Origin: a bacterium
GTDB taxonomy: Bacteria > Pseudomonadota > Alphaproteobacteria > Sphingomonadales > Sphingomonadaceae
Assembly (NCBI GenBank): GCA_030824575.1
Contig: JAVBXL010000020.1
Span: forward strand, 1 to 64,000
Direction: 5' to 3'
DNA length: 64,000 bases
A program made the translations under genes and the position numbers. Of the stretch, positions 57,042 through 64,000 are shown in pieces. Each line of letters opens with the position of its first letter. Position 1 is the first letter of the stretch. The notes below the pieces were generated by a model. It was not told the origin of the DNA. It saw only the letters and a list, made by a program, of their open reading frames with translations, and did not search any database.

Positions 57042-58298
57042 TTACTGGTTCATCGAATCGAAGAAATCTTCGTTGGTCTTGCTGTCCTTCATCTTGTCCA
57101 GCAGGAACTCCATGGCGTCGATCGTGCCCATCTGCATCAGGATGCGGCGCAGCACCCACATCTTGCTGAGCTTGGCCTTGTCGACCAGCAACTCTTCCTT
57201 GCGGGTGCCGGACTTGCCGACATCCAGCGCCGGGAAGATGCGCTTGTCGGCGACCTTGCGGTCCAGCACGATTTCCGAATTGCCGGTGCCCTTGAACTCT
57301 TCGAAGATAACTTCGTCCATCCGGCTGCCCGTGTCGATCAGCGCGGTGGCGATGATGGAGAGCGAACCGCCCTCCTCGATGTTACGCGCCGCGCCGAAAA
57401 AGCGCTTGGGCCGTTGGAGCGCATTGGCGTCCACGCCGCCGGTCAGCACCTTCCCCGAAGACGGGACGACGGTGTTGTAGGCGCGGCCAAGGCGGGTGAT
57501 CGAATCGAGCAGGATGACGACATCCTTCTTATGCTCGACCAGCCGCTTGGCCTTTTCGATCACCATTTCGGCGACTGCGACGTGGCGGGTGGCAGGCTCG
57601 TCGAAGGTGGAGGAGACGACCTCGCCCTTCACGCTGCGCTGCATGTCGGTGACTTCTTCCGGCCGCTCGTCGATCAGCAGCACGATCAGGAAGACTTCGG
57701 GATGGTTGTCGGTGATGGCCTTGGCCATATTCTGTAGCATCACCGTCTTGCCGACGCGGGGCGGCGCGACGATCAGCGTGCGCTGGCCCTTGCCCTGCGG
57801 CGATACGATGTCGATGACGCGGGCCGACTTGTCCTTCTGGGTGGGGTCGTAGGGGTCGAGCGTCAGCTTGGACTCGGGATAGAGCGGCGTCAGATTGTCG
57901 AAGTTCACGCGATGGCGGACCACATCGGGATCGTCGAAATTGACGGTATTGAGCTTCACCAGCGCGAAATAGCGCTCGCCATCCTTGGGCGCGCGGATTT
58001 CGCCATCAACCGTGTCGCCGGTGCGCAGGCCAAAGCGGCGGACCTGGTTGGGCGAGACATAGATGTCGTCGGGACCGGCCAGGAAGTTCGCTTCCGGGCT
58101 GCGCAGAAAGCCGAAGCCGTCGGGTAGCACCTCGATCGTGCCCTCGCCCATGATCTGTTCGCCATTTTCCGCCTCGGCCTTCAGGATCGCAAACATCAGA
58201 TCCTGCTTGCGCAGCGTCGATGCGCTTTCGACGCCCAACTCTTCGGCCATGGTGACCAAATCTGCGGGCGCTGTTTTTTTAAGATCCTTGAGATGCAT
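57042..58298 (-). CDS. rho: Transcription termination factor Rho
   Basis: [49 protein letters not shown]. Confidence 0.98.
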   Translation of the reverse strand: MHLKDLKKTAPADLVTMAEELGVESASTLRKQDLMFAILKAEAENGEQIMGEGTIEVLPDGFGFLRSPEANFLAGPDDIYVSPNQVRRFGLRTGDTVDGEIRAPKDGERYFALVKLNTVNFDDPDVVRHRVNFDNLTPLYPESKLTLDPYDPTQKDKSARVIDIVSPQGKGQRTLIVAPPRVGKTVMLQNMAKAITDNHPEVFLIVLLIDERPEEVTDMQRSVKGEVVSSTFDEPATRHVAVAEMVIEKAKRLVEHKKDVVILLDSITRLGRAYNTVVPSSGKVLTGGVDANALQRPKRFFGAARNIEEGGSLSIIATALIDTGSRMDEVIFEEFKGTGNSEIVLDRKVADKRIFPALDVGKSGTRKEELLVDKAKLSKMWVLRRILMQMGTIDAMEFLLDKMKDSKTNEDFFDSMNQ

Positions 58299-58564
58299 TG
58301 CGAATCGGTCCGATGGCGAGAGGGTGAAATAGGGCAGAAAAAGGAAGGATTGCGAACCAGGCAGGACGCCGGTCGAGTCCCGCTCTGAATGGACGGGAGA
58401 TATAATTTGGCGTGTAGCGATCCGCCCATGGGCAAGTCAAGGCATGACAGCAAGCCGCAGCGGCGGAAAATCGCCTTTTCACCGCAATCTGCGCCGGGCG
58501 GTGGCGCTGGTGCGACCATGGCCTTCCATGGTATAAGCGCCGCATAAAATGGAAGGATGAGGAT

Positions 58565-59557
58565 ATGGGACGGCTCCCTCTCTGCGTGAGGGCGTTGCTG
58601 GGGTTTGCACTGGCGATCGGTGGTCCTGCCCTTGCGGCCCAGGATGCACCGCTGCCTGCCCCTTCGATCCTCGATCCCGACGTACCGCCGGCGGTGGTTC
58701 AAACCGGTCCCGCGCTGGACGAGCGGGTGACCATCCCGATCTCGATCGACGGCAAGGGGCCGTGGAACTTCATCATCGATACTGGATCACAGCGTACTGT
58801 CATCGCGCGCGACCTGGCCCAGAAACTGGCGCTGTCGCCGCGTGCCAATGTCACGATCATCAGCATGACTGGCCGGTCCGAAGCCGGAACGGTCGCGGTG
58901 CCGCGGCTGGGCTTCGGCGGCGGGACGATCGACGATATCGAAGCGCCAGTGCTGGAGGGCGTGGATCTGGGCGCGCCGGGTCTGCTGGGGCTGGACAGCC
59001 TGCACGGTAAGCGGCTGACACTGAATTTCCGCACCGGGCGGATGGAAATCGGCAGCAGCAACCCGCGCCGCCGCCTGTCGGCCGATCCCGATACCATCGT
59101 GGTCGAGGCGCGGCGCAAGCGTGGCCAGCTGATCCTGCTCGATTCCGACGTCAACGGCATGCGGGTCAACGTCATGCTCGATACCGGCACTAATTTCAGC
59201 ATCGGCAACATCGCGCTGCGCGACAAGCTGGTGGCGAAGAAGCGCGCCCCGGCGATGCTGACGGCGGCGCTGACCAGCGTCACCGGCGGCACGCTGACGG
59301 GACAGGTCGGACGGATCAAGTCGGTGCGCATGGGGCGCGTCAACCTGACCGAGGTGCCGGTGCTGTTCGCCGACGCCAGCCCCTTTGCCGAACTGGGGAT
59401 GCAGGACAAGCCGGCGCTGTTGCTTGGCATCAGCGCGCTACGGATTTTCGACCGGGTGGCGATCGATTTCGGCCGGGGGAGGGTCGACTTCCTGCTGCCC
59501 GACGGCAGCGCGCTGGAAAAGACCCACTTCGCCGCGAATGACGAGGTGAAGGGTTAG
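58565..59557 (+). CDS. Exported double-domain retropepsin-like aspartic protease
   Basis: Signal peptide; two DTG signatures: WNFIIDTGSQRTVIARDLA and VNVMLDTGTNFSIGNIAL. Confidence 0.85.
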   Translation: MGRLPLCVRALLGFALAIGGPALAAQDAPLPAPSILDPDVPPAVVQTGPALDERVTIPISIDGKGPWNFIIDTGSQRTVIARDLAQKLALSPRANVTIISMTGRSEAGTVAVPRLGFGGGTIDDIEAPVLEGVDLGAPGLLGLDSLHGKRLTLNFRTGRMEIGSSNPRRRLSADPDTIVVEARRKRGQLILLDSDVNGMRVNVMLDTGTNFSIGNIALRDKLVAKKRAPAMLTAALTSVTGGTLTGQVGRIKSVRMGRVNLTEVPVLFADASPFAELGMQDKPALLLGISALRIFDRVAIDFGRGRVDFLLPDGSALEKTHFAANDEVKG

Positions 59558-59562
59558 GGCGA

Positions 59563-61686
59563 CTAAGGATTGGGCGTCGGCCTCTGCTGACGCTGGCGGT
59601 CGCGGCCCAGCACATTGTCGATCCATTGCTGGTCGATGCGCGGCGGTTGTGGCCGGTCCTGCTGGGGCCGGTCTTCGGGATCGACTTCCATCTGCGGATC
59701 GTCGCTGTCAGGGTCCGAAGACCGCACGCGGGGGCGTTCGATCGGCAGGCCGTTTTCGTCGACCAGCATGCCGCCGCCCGTGCCGCCATCCACGCCCCCA
59801 CCCATCCCATTGTCGGGGCTGCCATAATAGGCCTCGTCGTCCGGCTCCAGCTGCCATTCGGGCAATGTCACTTGGGTTTCGAACTGCTCCACCGGGCGCT
59901 TGGACACGGCCACCTTCATATAATCGGCGAAGGCATGGGCCGGCGCACGGCCGCCTTGCAGGCCACCCACGGACTTGGCGTCGTCGCGGCCCATCCACAC
60001 ACCGGTCGTGATGCCGCTGGAAAAGCCCAGAAAATAGCCATCCTTGTTGCTGGTCGTGGTGCCGGTCTTGCCCGCCACCGGGCGGCCGATCTGCGCGGCC
60101 TTGCCGGTGCCGGTGCTGACCGCGGTCTGCATCAGGTCGGTCATGCCGGCGGCGACCCAGGGGGCTACCAGCACGCGGCTGGTGTCGTCCTGATGGCTGT
60201 AGAGCAACCGGCCGTCGGCGGTCGTGACCTTGGTGATACCATAGGGCGTAACCGCAATGCCCTTGCGTGCGATCGAAGCGGCGGCGCGGGTCATGTCGAT
60301 CAGGCGGACGTCCGACGTGCCCAGCACCATCGAAGGGTGGGTATTGACCGGGGTCGTCACGCCAAAGCGGCGCGCCATGTCGGCGACGGTCGGGAAACCG
60401 ACCTCCACGCCCAGCTTCGCCGCGACCGTGTTGATCGAATAGGCGAAGGCGGTACGAATATCGATGTCGCCGGAAAAACGCCCCGAACTGTTACGCGGCG
60501 ACCAGCCGTTGATCGTCACCGGCTCGTCGGTCACGCCGGTATCGGGCGTGTAGCCCGACTCCAGCGCCGCCATATAGACGAAGATCTTCCAGGCCGATCC
60601 AGGCTGGCGCGTTGCGGTGGTGGCGCGGTTGTAATTGGACGTCACATAATCCAGCCCGCCGACCATCGCGCGCACCGCCCCGTCGCGGTCCAGGCTGACC
60701 AGCGCGCCCTGCGTCCCCGACGGCACATTGGCCTGGATCGCCGCAGTCGCCGCTTTCTGCATGCCAAGGTCGATGGTGGTATAGACCTCCAGCGGCTCGT
60801 TGGGCTCGTCGATCAGCAGGTCGAGCTGGGGCAGCGCCCAGTCGGTGAAATAGCGCACGCTGTTCTGCGGCGCTTCGGGGGCCAGCTTGACGCTCTGGAT
60901 ATCGGCATCCGCCCGCTGCGAGGCGGAAATCACGCCATTTTCCTGCATCAGGTCCAGCACCACCCCGGCGCGGCCGATTGCCGCGTCCGCGTCGGCGGTG
61001 GGGGAATAGCTGGACGGGGCTTTGACCAGCCCGGCGACGATCGCGGCTTCGGGCAGGCTGAGCGCTACAGCGGGATGGCCGAAAAATTTGCGACTGGCCG
61101 CGTCGATGCCATAGGCGCCGCCGCCGAAATAGACTTTGTTGAGGTAGAGTTCGAGGATCTGCCGCTTGGAGAATTTCCGCTCCAGCGCCAGCGCCAGCAC
61201 CATTTCGCGGATCTTGCGGCCGAAACTATAGCTGTTGTTGAGGAAGATGTTGCGCGTCACCTGCTGGGTGATGGTCGATGCGCCCTGCAAGCGCCTGCCC
61301 TTGCCGCGATTTTCGATCGCGACCCAGGCGGCGCGCGCCATGCCGATCGGATCGACGCCGGGATGCAGGTAAAAACGTTTGTCCTCGGTCGATACCATGG
61401 CATCGACCATGACCTGCGGAATCTGGTCATAGGCCATCCATTGGCCAAAGCTTGGCCCCAAGGACACGATCACGCTGCCGTCGGCGGCATGAACGCGGAT
61501 CATCTGGCCATTGGGGGAGGATTTCAGGCTGTCATAACTGGGCAGCGACTGCATCGCGATCACCACCGCGATCACCACGGCCAGCAGGCCCGCCACCGCC
61601 GTCGCGAGGCCGATCTTCAGCCCGCGCAGCATCCATGTCTTCGCGCGGCCACGCGGCGCGCCCTTGCTCTTGCCTGATCCTGCCAT
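59563..61686 (-). CDS. PBP1A-family bifunctional penicillin-binding protein
   Basis: VSTEDKRFYLHPGVDPIGMARA glycosyltransferase; TTRQPGSAWKIFVYMAALESGYTP and GKTGTTTSNKDGYFLGFS transpeptidase. Confidence 0.95.
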   Translation of the reverse strand: MAGSGKSKGAPRGRAKTWMLRGLKIGLATAVAGLLAVVIAVVIAMQSLPSYDSLKSSPNGQMIRVHAADGSVIVSLGPSFGQWMAYDQIPQVMVDAMVSTEDKRFYLHPGVDPIGMARAAWVAIENRGKGRRLQGASTITQQVTRNIFLNNSYSFGRKIREMVLALALERKFSKRQILELYLNKVYFGGGAYGIDAASRKFFGHPAVALSLPEAAIVAGLVKAPSSYSPTADADAAIGRAGVVLDLMQENGVISASQRADADIQSVKLAPEAPQNSVRYFTDWALPQLDLLIDEPNEPLEVYTTIDLGMQKAATAAIQANVPSGTQGALVSLDRDGAVRAMVGGLDYVTSNYNRATTATRQPGSAWKIFVYMAALESGYTPDTGVTDEPVTINGWSPRNSSGRFSGDIDIRTAFAYSINTVAAKLGVEVGFPTVADMARRFGVTTPVNTHPSMVLGTSDVRLIDMTRAAASIARKGIAVTPYGITKVTTADGRLLYSHQDDTSRVLVAPWVAAGMTDLMQTAVSTGTGKAAQIGRPVAGKTGTTTSNKDGYFLGFSSGITTGVWMGRDDAKSVGGLQGGRAPAHAFADYMKVAVSKRPVEQFETQVTLPEWQLEPDDEAYYGSPDNGMGGGVDGGTGGGMLVDENGLPIERPRVRSSDPDSDDPQMEVDPEDRPQQDRPQPPRIDQQWIDNVLGRDRQRQQRPTPNP

Positions 61687-61896
61687 CTGTGCCGCCCCGG
61701 ATACGCGCTAATCCCGGCCCCTGCCAGCGCAAATCATGCGCCCGGCGTGGAAAAAGACCGTCGCGCCTTCCATGGGGATCGGCGCTTTACCGGGGATGAA
61801 TAAGAGAAACCCCGTTCGCTTCGAGCGAAGTCGAGAAGCGTCTAACGCCGCGCTCGTGTTTCTCGAATTCGTTCAAAACGAACGGAGTAAAGGGGC

Positions 61897-62301
61897 TTAC
61901 GCCTCGTCGTCGCGCGGCTTGAAGTCCAGGCTGGCGCTGTTCATGCAATAACGTAGCCCATTGACGCCGGGACCATCGGGGAAGACATGGCCCAAATGCC
62001 CTTCGCAGGTGGCGCAGCGGACTTCGGTGCGCACCATGCCATGGCTTGCGTCACGAATTTCCTCGACCGCGTCGCTATCGACCGGTGCGGTGAAGCTGGG
62101 CCAGCCAGACCCGCTGTCATATTTCTCGCCCGCGTCGAACAATTCCGCGCCGCAACCGGCGCAATAATAGACGCCGTCGGCCTTGTTGCCGTTATAGGGA
62201 CCGGTAAAGGCCCGCTCCGTGCCCGCTTCGCGCAGCACATGATATTGTTCGGGGGAAAGGCGGTTGCGCCATTCGGCGTCGCTCAGGTTCAGCTTGTCCA
62301 T
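61897..62301 (-). CDS. msrB: Peptide-methionine (R)-S-oxide reductase
   Basis: [56 protein letters not shown]. Confidence 0.96.
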   Translation of the reverse strand: MDKLNLSDAEWRNRLSPEQYHVLREAGTERAFTGPYNGNKADGVYYCAGCGAELFDAGEKYDSGSGWPSFTAPVDSDAVEEIRDASHGMVRTEVRCATCEGHLGHVFPDGPGVNGLRYCMNSASLDFKPRDDEA

Positions 62302-62332
62302 GACCGCAATATGGCCTTGCCGGACATAGGGT

Positions 62333-63373
62333 TCAAGTCCGCTCGCGCGCCGCCTGCCGCGCGATCGTCAGCAATTCGTGGCGGACCATCAGGTCGCCCA
62401 GCCCCCGGCCCGACCGGGTCGCGCGCTCCGCTTCTAGCAGGCGTTGGAGCACGCGAGCGATGCCCGGCGCATCCCATTGCCGCACCTGGCGCGACACCAG
62501 CCCCTTTTCCTTCCAGAACACCGCCTTGCCCGCCGCCTCGACCGCGCCGTCCAGCCGGCCGCTCGCGTCGAAATCCGTGCGGATATTGGCGATCAGCATC
62601 GCCCGGTTGAGCAGAGGGCGAATGACCGAGGCCATGGCCGTGCCGGTTTCGTTCAGGCTGGTCAGTTCCCGGTGCATGGCTTTGAGGTCGCCACCCAGCA
62701 CGGCGTTGACCAGCGGGCCGACCTCCGTATCAGGATTATCGGCCGACAACGCATCGAGCGCTTCGGCCGTCGCCTCGCGCGGGCGGTCAGGGGCGGCGTC
62801 AAGATAGAGGATCAGCTTTTCGATCTCACCGGTCATCAGCGCGCGGTCGCCATTGGCCAGGTCGACGATGCGGCGGGCAAGGTCGGAGGGCAGGCGCAGC
62901 CCGCCGTCGCGCGCGATGCCGACGGCGATCTGTTCCGATTCGCGCGCATCGGGCTGGTAGGATATGCACGCCATCACCGCCTTGTGATCCAGCGCCAGCT
63001 TGACCAGCTTCGACGTCGCTTTCAGCGCGCCTGCGACAGCGATCACCGGGTTGCCGGCGGCCTGCGCCTCCAGCAGGGCGGTCAGCGCCGGCACCGATTC
63101 CTCGCCCATGCCGCTGACCCGAATCCAGCGCTTGTCGCCGAACATGGAAAAGGACGCCGCTTCATCGGACAGCCGGGCGGGATCGTCCTTCAATGTCGCC
63201 CCGTCCAGGTCGATGCGTTCGGCCTGCGGTCCCATGGCGCGCTCCAGCCGCTTCGCCAGCGACTGGCTGCCCGCTTCGTCCGGGCCGTAGAGCAGGAAGA
63301 AGCGGATATCGGCCGAGGCGCCCTGACCCGGCGCGTCGAGCGCCCGTTCGATCTGGCCGCGATTGGCCTTCAA
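62333..63373 (-). CDS. holA: DNA polymerase III subunit delta
   Basis: [24 protein letters not shown]; position next to lptE; family-like C-terminus. Confidence 0.92.
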   Translation of the reverse strand: MKANRGQIERALDAPGQGASADIRFFLLYGPDEAGSQSLAKRLERAMGPQAERIDLDGATLKDDPARLSDEAASFSMFGDKRWIRVSGMGEESVPALTALLEAQAAGNPVIAVAGALKATSKLVKLALDHKAVMACISYQPDARESEQIAVGIARDGGLRLPSDLARRIVDLANGDRALMTGEIEKLILYLDAAPDRPREATAEALDALSADNPDTEVGPLVNAVLGGDLKAMHRELTSLNETGTAMASVIRPLLNRAMLIANIRTDFDASGRLDGAVEAAGKAVFWKEKGLVSRQVRQWDAPGIARVLQRLLEAERATRSGRGLGDLMVRHELLTIARQAARERT

Positions 63374-63870
63374 GGATTGGCGGCCTTGCGCGAATAAAGC
63401 GCCAGCCGGGTGACGATCTGGTCCGCCACCGTCTGCGACAGCCGTTCCAGCGCCGTGTCTTCGGCCGCGATCGTGGCATATTCGCTCGACGTCACGTCGA
63501 TGCCCGCGTCCGATCCGGCGGTATCGTCCAGCAATTGCGCGCCGGTGGTTTCATCAACGAGTTGATACCGGGCACGTAAAGTGCGGCGCTCGCGCGTGAT
63601 CGCGGCGTCGGATCGCAGGCCAAAGCCGCTGATGTCGTCGTCCAGCTTCACCACCAGCTTGTAGCGCGGGCCGCTGCCGCTGCGCATCGCCGACAGCCGG
63701 TCGTTGAGCGCATTGCGCACCAGCCAGCCGCCCTTGCCCTCAATCGGTTCGACCGTGACATTGCCCAGCGCCTGCGCCACCGGGCCCTGCCCGCCCCCGC
63801 CATAGACCGGGCGCAGACCGCAAGCGGTGAGGGAGGCAAGGGCGATCAAGAGCAGTGGCCAAGGCTTCAT
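63370..63870 (-). CDS. lptE: LPS-assembly lipoprotein LptE
   Basis: Lipobox LTACGLRPVYGGG; follows the window-edge leuS-like end and precedes holA. Confidence 0.88.
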   Translation of the reverse strand: MKPWPLLLIALASLTACGLRPVYGGGGQGPVAQALGNVTVEPIEGKGGWLVRNALNDRLSAMRSGSGPRYKLVVKLDDDISGFGLRSDAAITRERRTLRARYQLVDETTGAQLLDDTAGSDAGIDVTSSEYATIAAEDTALERLSQTVADQIVTRLALYSRKAANP

Positions 63871-63884
63871 GCGAACCTCCATAA

Positions 63885-63963
63885 CCGTTCGCCCTGAGCC
63901 TGTCGAAGGGCTTTCCTTGCTTTTCAGGAAGAAGCGGGCCTTCGACAGGCTCCGGCCGAACGG
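63885..63963. repeat. Interspersed inverted repeat, third copy
   Basis: CCGTTCGCCCTGAGCCTGTCGAAG (63885-63908) / CTTCGACAGGCTCCGGCCGAACGG (63940-63963). Confidence 0.9.
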
Positions 63964-63970
63964 CGTTTTG

Positions 63971-64000
63971 TTAGATGACCAGGTTTACCAGCCGATCGGG
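63971..64000 (-). CDS. leuS: 3' end of a gene cut by the window edge, probably leucyl-tRNA synthetase
   Basis: Only ...PDRLVNLVI* visible; inferred from the common leuS-lptE-holA order. Confidence 0.45.
   Translation of the reverse strand, partial: PDRLVNLVI

Noticed and set aside
59626-61677. 683-aa plus-strand ORF antisense to PBP1A
   Set aside because: Shadow ORF; no recognisable domain.
1-64000. CRISPR arrays, transposases, prophage or integrase genes
   Set aside because: No regularly spaced direct repeats with unique spacers and no recognisable mobile-element proteins were seen; repeats present are inverted-repeat pairs.

Overview
This 64 kb, GC-rich window has the gene content and start/stop style of an alphaproteobacterial (probably sphingomonad) chromosome and looks like the replication-origin region. 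Anchors: (i) hemE and the PPSR-type kinase/phosphatase gene flank about 285 bp containing a cluster of TTATCCACA-type DnaA boxes, so this is a putative oriC; (ii) an mnmE-mnmG-rsmG-parA-parB block with perfect and near-perfect parS palindromes; (iii) mipZ and ftsK nearby. Most of the rest is housekeeping: maeB, mutS, glnD, ribA, xth, lolA, ispG, pgm, panC, aroE, coaE, dnaQ, hpf, ptsN, mlaEFD, pepN, rho, PBP1A, msrB, holA, lptE. The least explained items are: (1) two paralogous minus-strand small-RNA-like loci (about 12.0 and 19.45-19.58 kb) sharing a 28-nt identical core with an anti-Shine-Dalgarno stretch, a UUCG-loop intrinsic terminator, and an identically spaced upstream CGATTGC-N7-GCAATYG palindrome; (2) a low-GC two-gene islet (a small DUF5678-like protein translationally overlapping a single-DTG retropepsin-like protease) next to the first sRNA; (3) a structured, promoter-preceded intergenic RNA candidate upstream of xth; (4) the par/rho/holA block lying on the other side of oriC and head-on to the presumed fork; (5) several interspersed inverted-repeat families. 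No tRNA, rRNA, CRISPR array or transposase gene was recognised. Calls come from reading translations, with no database search.
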